A stretch of 64,000 nucleotides of DNA from Salvator merianae (GCA_003586115.2 QVOM02000042.1:32640855-32704854); one strand, 5' to 3'. Shown: positions 24,109 to 35,340, numbered from the stretch's first letter. Made by a program: numbers and translations. The notes: generated by a model from the letters alone, not told the origin.

Positions 24109-24629
24109 TTTTTTAAGATGGAGAAATGTTTTCCAAAAAATGACTTTGTGTTAATTTTCCATATAATTTCTTCTCTCTTTTTATCAATTTTGCATGGTCA
24201 TCTTGTATAATCCTGTGCAGTTCTAGACAGCTGTCAATATTGCACTACAGCTCTCTCACAGCATTAGTAAACTTTCCTTATAATTACACAGAAATTGCAT
24301 TCCAGCAAATTGGTGTTGCCCTACACACTTTTCCTTTTACACTTGCATTTCTAACTCTTTTGCTTCTTTGTTTTCTTCCAGAACCTCATAAAAGTAGCTT
24401 TGCTTCTACAACTCTTTCAAACAGTTTATTTCTGTCATTGCTACACAATTGTCATTTTTAAAAGTAAAGTATCATATATAGGTTTTGCATATAGGAGTGG
24501 AAGGTGCCCAACAATGTAACATTTGGCTACCAATTCTCTTTCTCATTCTGTCTCTGTCAATCTCAACTCATCTATAATTTATTTTTGAGTCATCTTTTCT
24601 CCTCAATTGGTATACAAGACAGTAGAAAA

Positions 24630-24671
24630 CTATATATATATAGAGAGAGAGAGAAAGCAAGAGAGAGAGAA
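24630..24671. repeat. TA then GA dinucleotide repeat
   Basis: TATATATATATA passes directly into GAGAGAGAGAGAAAG and a second GA run. Confidence 0.9.
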
Positions 24672-24715
24672 CCTATGTTCATTTGTCCCTTCATACACCA
24701 CTGACTTGTCATGAA

Positions 24716-25306
24716 GGAGGAAGTTGTGTATCTCAGTGGAGCTATGAGTTAAGCTGTGCAGAGCCCCCAAGACAGACAGGTCATTCTGGAGAGCTCAGAC
24801 CTACTGGAGTGTGATCTACTGGAGAAGGAAAAGGCAAACCACTCCAGTATCCTTGCCAAGAAAACCTCATTGAAAAGCATTACAGAAAAAATGATATGAG
24901 ATTGGAAGATGAGCCTCTCAGGCCAGAAGGTGTCTAAATCACTACTGGAAAGGAGCAGAGGGTAAGTTTAAGTAGCTCTAGAAAGAGTGAAGCAGCTGGA
25001 CCAAGGCCAAAAGTATACCTAGCTGTGGATGGGTCTGATGATAAAAGGAAAATCCAAAGTTGTAAACAATATTGCATAGAAACCAGGAATGTAAGATCTA
25101 TGATGTGGTCTTTGGAGTCAATGAATTAAATGGACTGGATAAATTTAATTTGGAGTACACTTATATCTACTACTGTGGGCAACAATCCCTAAGAAAGAAT
25201 GAATTAGCCCTCATAGTCAATAAAAGCCTGAGAAAAGTAGTACTGGGTTGCAATCTTAGAAACAACACAATCCAACACAAACCACTATACATCACAGTAA
25301 ACCAAG
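24716..25306 (+). mobile_element. BovB/RTE LINE, 5' part (endonuclease start)
   Basis: It contains the BovB-type leader 'gaaaaggcaaaccactccagtatccttgccaagaaaacc', the ORF start region 'gaaaccaggaatgtaagatctatga' and, in frame, endonuclease-domain sequence such as LRKVVLGCNLRN and PLYITVNQ. BovB is an RTE-clade non-LTR element encoding an apurinic endonuclease and a reverse transcriptase; it is abundant in squamates and ruminants. The frame holds stops and shifts, so this copy is dead. It is interrupted at 25307 by a hAT-B and resumes at 25678. Confidence 0.8.
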
Positions 25307-25677
25307 GGCTTGTTTGCCCTTTGTGTCTACACTTTGTGGAGGCCCTAGTGTCTGGGAATGCCTGCAGACACTCCCAAACATTACTAGCTGTGGACAGATA
25401 AACTGCTGTCCACAGCTTCACTGGGAGCACCTGGGCTGTTGCTGATCACCTGCTTCCAGGTGCAAATTACTGCAGGCTGAAGCACAGCCGTGGCTGCACA
25501 GTCAGGTGGTGCATACCCAGTCGCCATGGCAGCAGCTGTATGTTTCTGCAGCCACTGCCATGGCATGTGATCCAGCATCGGCACTGAGACTGTTGGAAGA
25601 TCAGTTCAGGGCTGTTCCAGTTCTCGCAGTGCAGATGTCTGTCACACCATAGCATCTATGCCTGCAAGTGTGAACAG
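25307..25677 (+). mobile_element. hAT-B element, copy 4, inserted in BovB
   Basis: The flanking octamers AAACCAAG (25299-25306) and AACCCAAG (25678-25685) match at seven of eight positions, an 8-bp target duplication typical of hAT transposition. The right terminus CAAGTGTGAACAG is a good hAT-B end, and the left GGCTTGTTTGCCCTTTGTG is decayed. The interior has 'tgtggaggccctagtgtctggga' and 'ccatggcagcagctgta'. Removing it and one duplicate restores continuity of the BovB endonuclease reading, which supports the boundaries. Confidence 0.85.
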
Positions 25678-25760
25678 AACCCAAGACTATGCTCCAACTA
25701 TTGAAGAGTCTCAAGTTGACCAGTTCTATGAAGACAGACAACACCTTCTAGAACAAATGG
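25678..25760 (+). mobile_element. BovB/RTE LINE, middle piece
   Basis: It continues the endonuclease-domain region with the residues VDQFYEDRQHLLE, a recognisable BovB stretch. It ends where unrelated sequence (module P) begins. About 1 kb of BovB expected between here and the reverse transcriptase piece at 27419 is missing. Confidence 0.75.
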
Positions 25761-26185
25761 TAAAAAATATTAAATTTGGATAACTGTGCAGGGGGCACTG
25801 GATTGGAAAATGTCACTTTATATTCCAATTTGATACAGCCCCTTCCCAGAAACATGAAATATTGTGGTGCTGTGCTACTAAAACGCAGGGTCCTGCCGAG
25901 GTTCAGACACTTATGACCAACAGAAATGGACATGGGCATCATAAACACAATTGGCATATGGATTGTAAGTACAGGAAATTTGACCAGAAAGCCTGAATCT
26001 CTGAACTAAACCAGAATCCATGTACTTTGGTTTACCAAGATCCATGTTAGAAAAGACAAGCCTGAGTTTAAAAAACAAGAAGTATTGCAAAATATTTTTT
26101 CTGTCTGGAAAAGCAAAGAATCTTGGAAGGCAAGAGTTTACTCCAGACATAACTCATTAAATGACTTGATGGCAGCTGATATGAT
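25761..26185 (-). mobile_element. Unclassified repeat module P, copy 2 (reversed)
   Basis: This is the reverse complement of the module at 10536-11040, with collinear matches over about 400 bases. These include 'tgccaattgtgtttatgatgcccatgtcc' (minus strand) and 'ttctgcccaagatcatatcagctgcc'. It lies within the BovB gap, so it was either inserted there or joined by deletion. Unlike copy 1, it faces opposite to the neighbouring Q module. Confidence 0.5.
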
Positions 26186-26470
26186 CTTGGGCAGAAGTAA
26201 AAGACAACATTAAAAGTTATTTGGCTTCCTAGAGAAACCTATTGTTACAGTAAAAGTTAGATACACATCTCAAGAGCTTCTCATTAAGTGTGCAAGCACC
26301 AGTATTGAAACTTCCCTGCAGACTCGTACAAACCAGACATTGGTCTTTGTTAAAGGTAAGGTCACCCATTTAAGTTCATTAATCCAGCCCAAAGGGTGAG
26401 TTCCTCCAAATGAACACAGGACGAAGGAACTCTAAGTATGGACATTAGTGACAAATCAGTGACACAACCA
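26186..26470. other. Unassigned linker between P and Q
   Basis: It lies between two repeat modules and has no match I can see elsewhere in the window. Confidence 0.3.
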
Positions 26471-27418
26471 CTGCACCACTTACCTCCTCCCTTCCATATT
26501 TTCCCACCAGATCCTGCCTATAGATTCTGATTAACACAACCTTTCAGTCCTATCCCTCGGCAGAACCCAAGATTAGGGAGAACCCCAAGTTCCAGATGTA
26601 CGTAAAAAGGCACATCAGAAGCAGCCAGATATGAGACTTCACCCCCCTCGTCACCTACTGCTTAAGCTGCTGCCATCTTGGAGCTCCTGCCCCTGTCTTG
26701 CTGCCTCAACCCAAAGCAGATCTGTTTGCCTGAACTCCGATCTGTGCCTTGGCTAGGACATGTAGCCAAAGGACATCTCCTTGTTACAATCTGCTATAGA
26801 GTTGCTCTCTCTTGGAGCTCAACTATTCCATTTGAAGAACTGCTGGTGGACTCCAGAGCTTTCTCGCTGACAGCAAATTCATGCTCCCAGCCCCCCTTTC
26901 ACCTCTGAGTGCAATAACTGGCTGCTCCCGACTAAGATAGGGTCTCCTTTTACTAGAATAGGGCAGACTTAGGGCAATTTCCCCTTCTTTCTCCATCTAT
27001 CCATTCCATTCAATACTTACCTGTCAAAATTGACATAAATTGACCTCCCCATTCATAAAAAGCTGCTACTTGGGAGATTTTTACCTTACTTGACTCTGTA
27101 CTCATGCTCAGTATCCTGCAAAGAGGGAGACTATCCTTTGCTTTATATAGCATTCAAAGCTCTCTCAATCAGCTGCTAATTCACAAAAGCTGTAATTTAT
27201 GAATTTTTACACTGTTTTGAGTTTTTCTTGCCGTTTTAATAAAATTGGTGTTCTGATTTGATCCTTGACTGAGGTATTTTTATTTTCTCATGATCATTCT
27301 TTTATGGAGTTACCATGCCAGTTTACCATTTTTAAAGCCATTGCATTAAGATCCCATTGAGAAATTGTTGCCTGGGTGAACAATTTTCCCTACTAAAACC
27401 AGAATTCCCCGTGCATGG
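26471..27418 (+). mobile_element. Unclassified LTR-like repeat module Q, copy 2
   Basis: It aligns with 11041-11815: 'ctagaatagggca', 'ttccccttctttctcc', 'gacctccccattcataaaaagct', an AATAAAA signal near 27237, 'gaggtatttttat', 'ttgttgcctgggtgaacaa' and the end 'gtgcatggctca'. The polyadenylation signal and the conserved downstream ~180 bases support a retroelement terminal repeat. The superfamily is unresolved. Confidence 0.45.
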
Positions 27419-27968
27419 CTCAACAAATCCCAAAGAAGGACACTGTCAAGGAATGTTCAAACTACGGAACAATTGTGCTCATTTCACACATGAGCAAGGT
27501 TATGCTAAAGATCCTGCAAGCTAGGATTCGGCAATATATGAACCAAGAACTGCCAGAAAGGCAATCTGGTTTTTGAAGAGGCAGTGGAACTAGTGATTAA
27601 CTCACCGTTTGCTGAATTATGGAGAAAGCAAGAAAAGTCAAGAAAAGCATCTACTTCTACTTCATTGATTACTCTAAAACTTTTGACTGTGTGAACCATA
27701 ACAAACTGTGGCAAGTTTTTAAAGAATGGGCATGCCAGACCACCTTATCTATCTCCTGAGGAATCTGTATGTTGGTCTAGATGCAACAGTTAGAAGCAGA
27801 TATGGAAAAACTGAATGGTTTGTAATGTGAGAAAGGAGTGCTATGGAACCAACAAACGTGAGTGTGGGCAACCTCAAGGACATAGTGGAAGGCAAATGGG
27901 TCTGTTGAACTGTGGTCCATGAGGTCACCAAGAATCAGTCATGACTAAATGACTAAGCAACAACAAAT
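27419..27968 (+). mobile_element. BovB/RTE LINE, reverse transcriptase and 3' tail
   Basis: It opens in the reverse transcriptase domain: NYGTIVLISHMSKVMLKILQ, then the catalytic motif A region YFIDYSKTFDCVNHNKLW, with frameshifts and stops. The sequence then jumps to the characteristic 3' tail 'tggtccatgaggtcaccaagaatcagtcatgactaaatgactaagcaacaacaaa'. The catalytic YADD part of the domain is missing, so there is an internal deletion. The (CAACAA) tail marks the true 3' end. Confidence 0.85.
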
Positions 27969-28659
27969 GTTCATTTGTGAATTCTCAATAGTTGGCCCTT
28001 TCAAATTTTTGCCAAAGTGAGAACACAATTGATACTTTGGAATTGTATCATTTCCCCAGATGCTCAGTATGCATGTCTTATTAGCTTCTTTGAATTTTAT
28101 GTTGTCAGGCAGAGAGAGGTTTTCCAAAATGGATGATCTCCCATAGAGTTTTCCCTCTCTTTTTCTGCTCATTTTCAAACAGGGTTCTTGCATGACATAA
28201 TAATGCTGGAAGTATACTACTGCCGATGTTCCTTGAATGAGAGCTGGGGGAAATGACTCTGACATAGTAGCCCTGTGCTGATTGTAGACTTTGATGTTGA
28301 TGTTTATGTCTATACTGAGTTAGGCCACCATTTGGGGCATTTTTGCCCAGCCCATGCTTCATCCAATGTTTACAAAGAGGGGGGTGCTCTGCTATCCCAT
28401 AGTACTGTGCAGAAGGCAGACGCCTAGACCAGACAATGAACTGGTCTACCATCCAATACAGAAAGGGCCCTAGCTCCTCAGTGATACAAGGGACTTGGCT
28501 TCAAAATGCAAGATGAAAGCACCCCATCTTGCATGTACCAGTCTGAGTCAAACTTGCAAGTGCCAATACTTCTGCTGCTATCATGTTTGGCCACATCCAT
28601 CTGCTTACAGAGCACACTATCCCTATATTGGCTGAGATTATTCTCAGCAGTAGCTTCAA
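27969..28659. other. No recognised feature
   Basis: Unassigned DNA. Part may be a 5' extension of the LINE fragment that follows. Confidence 0.35.
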
Positions 28660-28739
28660 GCGATGGAACAATCTCCCTGCTGAGATACGCCAATTAACAG
28701 TCCTTGATGCCAGGTAAAAATATACTTGCTTAATCTCAG
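28660..28739 (+). mobile_element. CR1/L2-type LINE C-terminal fragment
   Basis: In frame it reads RWNNLPAEIRQLTVLDAR and then a stop. The W-N-x-L-P-x-E-I-R signature is shared by the C-termini of CR1/L2-type reverse transcriptase proteins and is seen again, reversed, at 38.7 kb. It is directly adjacent to the hAT-B at 28740, which may have interrupted it. Confidence 0.45.
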
Positions 28740-29165
28740 ACCTATTTGTACTTGCCAGCATAGAATGGTATAATAATACTATTTTACACTGGAACAAACT
28801 CCCCGGCACGGCAGCCATCCACTCTGCAATGGCTGGAACAGCCCAGAAATGGGCCTCCAACATTCACAGTGCAAATGTTCGCCTGCCCACTATGACAGCG
28901 GTTGTGGAAATGTCTGGCCGCTGCCATGGCAACCAGGGATGCAGTGCATGACTGCACAGTTGCAGTTGCACCACACGGTGGCCTGCAGCGTTCACATCCA
29001 GAAGTAAGTGTGAATGCTGCTGACCAGGAATTGTACAGCTGCTACCAGCATAGCTGTGGACAACAATTTAGGTGTCCACAGCTAGTAGCGTTCGGGAGCA
29101 CCTGCAGATGTGTTTTGCTAGGAAACACGTGGAGTACTTTTTGGGCACTCTGTGCATTTGCCTGC
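28740..29165 (-). mobile_element. hAT-B non-autonomous element, copy 5
   Basis: The left end GACCTATTTGTACTTGCCAG and subterminal 'tagaatggtataataatactattttacactggaac' match the family. The interior has 'ccaacattcacagtgcaaatg', 'ggccgctgccatggcaacc' and 'gtggacaacaatttaggtgtccac'. The right end (GTGCATTTGCCTGCTGACC) is decayed. It lies opposite to copy 2 and is non-coding. Confidence 0.7.
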
Positions 29166-29416
29166 TGACCTCTTACTTCTGTGAAAGGTAGGTGAGCTTC
29201 ACCTAGCTACATAAGGGGTTTGCCTTGGATTCAGCACACAGAAAGTCCCAGCTTTACATTTGGCCCTGTAACTGAAGATGAGAGAAAAAAAAGTCTTGAC
29301 ATTTGCTTGAACACTTGTTTGCAGGGGTTGCCCAACCACGTGTCTCCTTGATCTTTGTCCATCATGGCTAACAAAAGCTAGTCAAGGGGATATGGCTGAG
29401 TGAGTCCAGGAAGAGA

Positions 29417-29640
29417 TAAATGCCTCTTTGCTTGAGGTGGAGATACCAGTGGCACTTAAGGAAGCTGCATTATAGCCTTTTCTTCAGAGGACCTCCCTGC
29501 ATCCAGAAATATTCCATAACTACTGTCCAGTTGCTAATGTTCCCTTTCTGGGAAAAGTGCTGGAGAGAGTGGTGGCTAACCAATTCAGTTGAAGGGTGGG
29601 ATATAAATGCTCAAATAAATAGATGAATAAATAAATAATC
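29417..29640 (+). mobile_element. CR1/L2-type LINE fragment, internally deleted
   Basis: The left half carries reverse transcriptase sequence: a decayed version of the segment ending 'cctgcatccagaa', then YCPVANVPFLGKVLERVVAN, the N-terminal fingers region of CR1/L2 enzymes. At about 29592 it jumps to the 3' tail 'gggtgggatataaatgctcaaataaata' followed by AATAAATAAATA. Everything between is deleted. Confidence 0.75.
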
Positions 29641-31092
29641 CCGTAAGTGTAGACTCAGGCAGCCATTCCAGCTCTGTGTTTTGGCATGGTTGTACAAAGG
29701 CACCCCTAGCTCTAAAACTATCTTTGGTCTTCTTCCCTTTTGGACAAATATTATGTCTTCAGCACTGATCAGCTTTATAGGCCTCTTTCAATAGCAGGCA
29801 GAAGTGAATGCCATCTTATTGCTACCTGCCATAGCACATAGTGAATCCCCATTCAACATACTGAAATGATGACTCTACTGTCTTGGCTAAAAAAGAAAAC
29901 TCATTGCAAATTTTGACAGCAAGCACTTCTGTTTCCAAGCTCAATCTTTTCATTCTATATCTGAAAGAACCATGGATTACATGTCATTATTCTCCATATA
30001 CCAGACAGACACTATGTTGCTTGATTTTTAGTGCAATGACAAAATTCACAGATACATTGTCATCCACATAAGAATATGCTTAGTTAATGGTAAGACCATT
30101 TTCCTGAAAACTACCTGTGATCCTTTCTGTAATTGTCTCACTCATTTTTTTCACTGGGGAAGCAAACCATACATAATTCCTCTGTTGAAAAATAGAACAC
30201 ACAGTTATAGAAATAATTTATTTCATTTCCCTTCCTGGATGCCTTAGATCTTACCAACAATACTGAATACAATTTATGTTGTTTAGCAAGCCATTGTAAT
30301 TTTTGTCTCAAAATATCCTGTTATTTTACTTCCTTTTTTCTGTTCACAAAGACACTTTTTGAACAGTGTCAGAAATAGGTAGAAATCTTGGAAGCATTTT
30401 GTTTGTGCCATCTTGACTTGTTTGACTGAAACAGTATAAAATGCAATGATAAATGTGTCCCACTGTAGCTGCATTCACCAAGCTTTCTTGGATGAGTTCA
30501 GTCTTCTAACAGAAAATACGTGACTTGCATCACTGGTTCTTTTCCGTTGCATCACTGACTTTGCTTTGTGTCTGTGCCTGGAAGTTCAGTGCTCATTTTC
30601 CCTCACACTTCATTGAAGACCAACAATGACACAGAGTACATTCTGCTGTTAACTGTGTCAATTTTGCAAAGCCAGTTCTTGCAATCATTTCCTTTGTGTG
30701 ACGCATCATTAAAACAACAGCCATTCTTCTTCTGCTCTGCACCAGTTCTTGAACATTCCTTATCATCACTGTGCCTAATATTTTTTGTTGGTAAACATTT
30801 TGTCCAAGAACAAACCAATAATATTATGTTTTAATATCACTTTCTACCCTACAGTGAGGAAAAAAGATGGACAACTGGACAGTTCCAGAACTGTGGACCT
30901 ACTTTGGTTAGCTTTGGCCTATTCTGATCAACTGTTTAATTTTAAGGAACTTACAGAAGATTTTTCAAAAAAAAATCTCCCCCCCCCCCCCGCAGATCAT
31001 CACAACCCTTTCCCGTCCCTTCTGACTATCCCTACTCTATCCTTATGTCTCTGCAGAAAAGTGATAGAGAAGTAAACAAATAATGTAGGCAA
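29641..31092. other. No recognised gene
   Basis: Unassigned AT-rich DNA. A C-run lies at about 30980-30991. No exon-like or repeat-family signal was found. Confidence 0.4.
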
Positions 31093-31220
31093 AGACTGCA
31101 TCCAAATATCTCTTATTTATTTCACTACATTTGAATATTCTGGAATAAGGCATGGATCCATGCTTTATTGCAGAATATCCAAATATAGTGGAATAAGTAA
31201 GAGATGTCTGAATGCAGCCT
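31093..31220. mobile_element. 128-bp palindromic foldback MITE
   Basis: Two arms of about 62 bases pair almost end to end around the centre GCATGGATCCATGC. The left arm begins GACTGCATCCAAATATCTCTT; the right arm ends AAGAGATGTCTGAATGCAGC. The arms differ at only a handful of sites. The termini resemble the GGCTGCATCCACA ends of hAT-F. It is non-coding and would fold into a long hairpin. Confidence 0.8.
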
Positions 31221-31379
31221 ATGTGTGTTATGTGGTGACTTAATATGCTTCAGTTGCAAGATGTTGTAAGGATCATGTCTATTTTTAACATAGCTCATAG
31301 GAGTAAATTAATGTGACATGATCTGTTAAACATTATATTAGTGTGGGTTAGCCTTCATGACATTTGAGTGCTATATTGG

Positions 31380-31810
31380 ATGGGCTACATCTGAAGCAAG
31401 AATCCAACCAGAAAAACAGTTGGACCAATAGATGGCAATGTACAGAATGGGATAAATAGGACATGGAGACTGCAGAGAGACAGCTAAAAGTGTGTATGTG
31501 GGGGGTCCTTCAAGGTTCAGTATTGGGACCAGTGTTTTTTAATCTATTCATAAATGATCTTGAAATAAGGGTAACCAATGACATAGCAAAATTTGTTGAT
31601 GGCAATAAATTATTCAGGGTAGTAAAAACTTAAAGAGATTGTGAATCCCTTGACATTAGGTAAGTGGACAACCAATTGACATTAGGTAAGTGGCAATTGT
31701 TCTTCAATCTTAAAAAATGCAAAGTGCCTCGATTACACTTTTAAACTGATGAGGGCTGAGCTTTCTGTAACAGAACGAGAAAGGGATTTTGGGCTTCTTC
31801 TGGTGAAGAT
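31380..31810 (+). mobile_element. L3/CR1-type LINE reverse transcriptase, 5' part
   Basis: In frame at about 31497-31630: GVLQGSVLGPVFFNLFINDL, the conserved reverse transcriptase motif B region, then AKFVDGNKLFRVVK. The second is the FADD/YADD catalytic box with its second aspartate replaced by glycine, followed by a stop. The element therefore lacks an active polymerase. The sequence stops at 31810 where a hAT is inserted and resumes at 32361. Confidence 0.8.
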
Positions 31811-32360
31811 GGGTTTTCTGCACTTACCAGTATCTCAGTATAGTGCAAATGCTAGATACCTTCCGGGAGGGCCTTCTGCACACTGGTGTAGAACAGAAGA
31901 TGATCAATCACCTAACAGGCCACTCCATTGGCATTGGAAGGAGTGTAGCCCAGTCTAGGTGACCAAAATGGCTACTGAGACCCAGATACCAGGAGACCTT
32001 TTTAAAAAGGTCAACCAGTAGTCCGGAAGCTTCTAGAATGGAACAGGGAAGTGCACAGAAGGGTACAAGTCTCCTTGTTCCTGCTTAGCAGGGGAGTCTT
32101 CTTTGGCAATGCACCAAATTACAATGCCAAAAAGAGATCCACGGAGGCTCCCAGATGAGGAACTTTCATTCCTTGCCATCAAAGCCTCCACAGCAGGCTT
32201 CAAAGATCATGTAAGCTTTGGAGTGACATGTGGCCTGTCCTGGAACAGTCCATCTAAATGTGGATGTCCTTGTTCTGGGACAGCTGGACGTCTCCAACAG
32301 AGAACCCCTCCAGTAGGAGGGGAATCATCTGGAGTGGTCCAGCACTGCTAAGTGCTGACC
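31811..32360. mobile_element. hAT-like element inserted in L3
   Basis: It starts GGGTTTTCTGCACTTACCAG and ends GCTAAGTGCTGACC, imperfect inverted repeats of the GGCCTTTCTGCACTT type shared by other families here. The L3 sequence on either side ('gggcttcttctggtgaagatg' | 'cagtgtacagcaacagtgaaa') joins in the order expected for an intact L3, which fixes the boundaries within a few bases. No clear target duplication is left. It is non-coding. Confidence 0.75.
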
Positions 32361-33130
32361 CAGTGTACAGCAACAGTGAAAAAAAAACACAAATTCAATG
32401 CTAGAGGTAATTAGGAAGGCAATAGAAAATCACTTAGCATGAGCCATTGTGCCTCTTTACAAATCTATGGTGAGGCTACACTTGGAATACTATGTACAAT
32501 TCTGGTCAACACATCTCAGAAAGGATATTGTGGAACTGGAAAAAAAGTGCAGAAAAGGTCAATCAAAATGATCAAGGGGATGAAACAACACCCTTACAAA
32601 ATCAGGCTGGAACATATAGTTCTCTTCAGCCTTAAAAGATAGTGTTTAAAAAATGACCTGACTGAAGTATATATAATCTTGCATGATTTGGAAAAAGTGA
32701 ATACAGAAAAAAATATTTTCTTTATCACACAAAACAAGAACCAGAAAGCACTCTATGAAACTGACAGGCAAAAGAGTTAGGACTGACAAGGGGAAGTGTT
32801 GTTGTTTTTTTCACCCAGAGGGTCATCAGTCTATGGAATTTACTGCCAGAAGAAGTGGCGATAGTAACCAGCCTGAATAAATTTAAGAATGGAATAGACA
32901 AATTCATGGAGTACAGGTGCATCAATGCCTACTAGAATTGATGCCTAGTTACCACGTGATTGGAGGAACAAGCAGGATGCTTCTAAAGGTCATGTGCAGA
33001 AAATCAAAAGTAGGTGAAAGTTTCACTTTTATCTTCTGCTTGAAAATGTCCAGAAGCAATTGGTGTGAGACAGGATGTTGGGCTAGATGGGCAGTGTCCT
33101 GATCCAGCAGGGCTTCCCTTATTTCTTATG
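32361..33130 (+). mobile_element. L3/CR1-type LINE, 3' part
   Basis: It has the L3-type 3' coding and tail sequence in order: 'aaatctatggtgaggctacacttggaatactatgtacaattctgg', 'gatcaaggggatg', 'gtatggaatttactgccagaagaa', 'gacaaattcatgga' and the terminal 'ggctagatggg..tcctgatccagcagggct..ttcttatg'. Many substitutions and small indels show age. Together with 31380-31810 it gives about 1.2 kb of LINE. Confidence 0.85.
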
Positions 33131-34322
33131 TAAATTATTATTATTGCATTAACAAGTCTAATGAAAAAAGTGAGACACAATAATACAAATCTATAGTATT
33201 ATAGTCCAAAAGAGATAACAATATGTTTTTGAGATACGACTTCCCAGAATATCAAGACACAGTTCTAAAAACTCTATAGTCAATTAGTTGATATGAAAAC
33301 TAATATCTTAATAGGCCTTAAAATCCATTTATATTAACATATTAATTCTGTTAAATGGTATGGCATGCAATCATGTAAAGTCCTTGCATATGTTCCCTTG
33401 AGAACTCTTTAAAAACTGTACACAGATGGTATCTAACCCCATCAAGGTGACACTTGTTTAAAGTTATGAGTGATTTGTGCTGGGTTAACTGTAGCTGCAT
33501 CAACACACAGCCCTTATTGGGGCTAGACGGGTGTCATGTGAGTTGGCACAGAAGCAAAAGAGTCTTGCCCTAACGTCTGAGGGTATAGTTTTGACCTTCC
33601 GTGCTGGTCCTGAAATTCTCTGCAGGTGGAAACTGCTTATAAAAGCAGACACATCAGAGGGGAATCAGAAAATCTGGAAGCCAGCCGTTGTATCCTGATC
33701 ATCAATTTTTCAACTGGCACTGTGTGGTTGTTTGCTGGTCTCCCCATATGAATTGGTCTCCCACAATACTTTAACCTGGTACATCAGTTAGGTCACGCTG
33801 TTGGTCTTTGGTGAAAGAAGCCAGTGCATCTGGCATGTCGACATTTACCCATCCTGCCCTCCAGTTAATCAGGGGTGGGTAAGGACTGGTGTGTAGATAG
33901 AGTCTTCAATTCACAGAAGGGTTTCAATAGGCATCAGTGACTGAGCAGTCTAGTAGGATGCTGAATTTTGTTTTCTTATTGTCTTTTGATAGTAGTAATC
34001 ATAATTCGCCAGATAAGAATTTGAATACGTTAGAGACTTTGGCAACTTGTACAGCAGAACTGGAGAGATAAAGCTGCCACTGGAGTCACAGCAAACCAAA
34101 ATTCAAAGGCAAGAGACTATTAAAGTCTTGCTCCAGCCCTATTGCTCTGCCAGTTCCACTGTGCAGGCTGCCACTGGAAAGGGAGCCAAATTGTGACTAA
34201 TAAAGTCACTAGCATAACACTCTTCTCTGTGTCCATTAAAAAGAGTGCTATAGGGTTAGCCAAACACCAGTTTAATCCACCATATTTTCAGTCATAAATG
34301 GTGTCATGTGGTTATATCATTA
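33131..34322. other. No recognised gene
   Basis: Unassigned. A hAT-F-like terminus (GCTGCATCAACACACAGCCC, near 33493) hints at a decayed element without a defined right end. Confidence 0.35.
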
Positions 34323-34788
34323 GGCCTGTTTGCACTTAGTGAGTGGAACATTCCAGGATACTCACTGGAATGGAGCATTCACACCTGCTAACAGCCCCAG
34401 CTGACTTGAAATTTACCGAAGCCTGCCTGAAGCTGGCCTGGAGGTCACCAGGTGTGGTCAACAAAATTGAAGCATGGTCAGGTAAGAATCGGGAGTGGTG
34501 AGTTTGCACTACTTCCTGGTTTGTAATGGCGATGGGGTAGGGACTGTGTGGCTGTACCTGTGCTGTCCAACAGTTTGAACCAGGTTTGAACTTTGAGGTC
34601 CAGATCCTGGTGGCTGTTCTCGACACAGCTACCACACTAGTGTGGTCCCATTTGCACTTCTTCCCCAGCTGGTCGGATTGAAGAGCATTCCAGCGCTGGC
34701 AAGTGTGAACACTTCTCCCCATATCCAATCCCAGCTGGCTCGAACAATGCTAGTTAGAACATTCTACTGCCATAAGTGTTAACAGAGC
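34323..34788 (-). mobile_element. hAT-A non-autonomous element, copy 4 (reversed)
   Basis: The left end GGCCTGTTTGCACTTAGTGA pairs with a decayed right end CATAAGTGTTAACAGAGC. Read on the minus strand it carries the family order: terminus, 'agctgg', the 'agtgcaaatggga' block, a TTTGAACC-rich middle and the terminal AGTGGAACATTCC. Only a vestige of the 21-bp array (GTTTGAACCAGGTTTGAACT) remains, near 34573-34592. Confidence 0.65.
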
Positions 34789-34911
34789 TCCTCTTCTGTG
34801 ACATGCCAATCACACAGGTTCCCAGGAGTTCACAATACGGAAACAACAACATTTCTGTATGTAGACTGTCATTATTTTTTTTTAAAAAAAGTATATTCCA
34901 CAAGAATTAAA

Positions 34912-35340
34912 GGGTCTTTCTGCAGTCACCTTGCCATAGGTTTGGACCAGTGAGGCCTACTGGTTTGGAACATGGCAAGATGTGGTTTAGAACAGCACCA
35001 TCCGTATGATGGAGCTGGTCCAGAAGAGATCTCACACTGACTCTGAAACTTTCTCAAGCTTTAGCAGGACTCCAAAGATTCTGAAGGGCTAGGAATGAAA
35101 GCTCCTAGCCTCAGAGCCACTAGGTGACCCATTTCAGTGGTACTTTTTGATGTCCCATTGTTGTACTTTCTGCATGCCTCCATGTTCTAGACTAGGCCAC
35201 ACTGGCCCACTGGTAGAACTCAATATTAAGGACCACAGGTGATCCAGATCAAGGGCCCCTAACTAATGTGTGGACCAATGAGGCCCTGAAGAGGACTATG
35301 AGGGAACATAATCCAGATTAAAGATAAGTGCAGAAAGGCC
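34912..35340 (+). mobile_element. hAT-C non-autonomous element, copy 3
   Basis: The best-preserved hAT-C. The ends GGGTCTTTCTGCAGTCACC and GATAAGTGCAGAAAGGCC are clear inverted repeats. The interior is 'gaccagtgaggcctactgg', 'gggctaggaatgaaagctcctagcctcagagcc', 'ccatttcagtggtac', 'ctagactaggccacactgg' and 'gatccagatcaagg'. It is non-coding. Confidence 0.8.
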
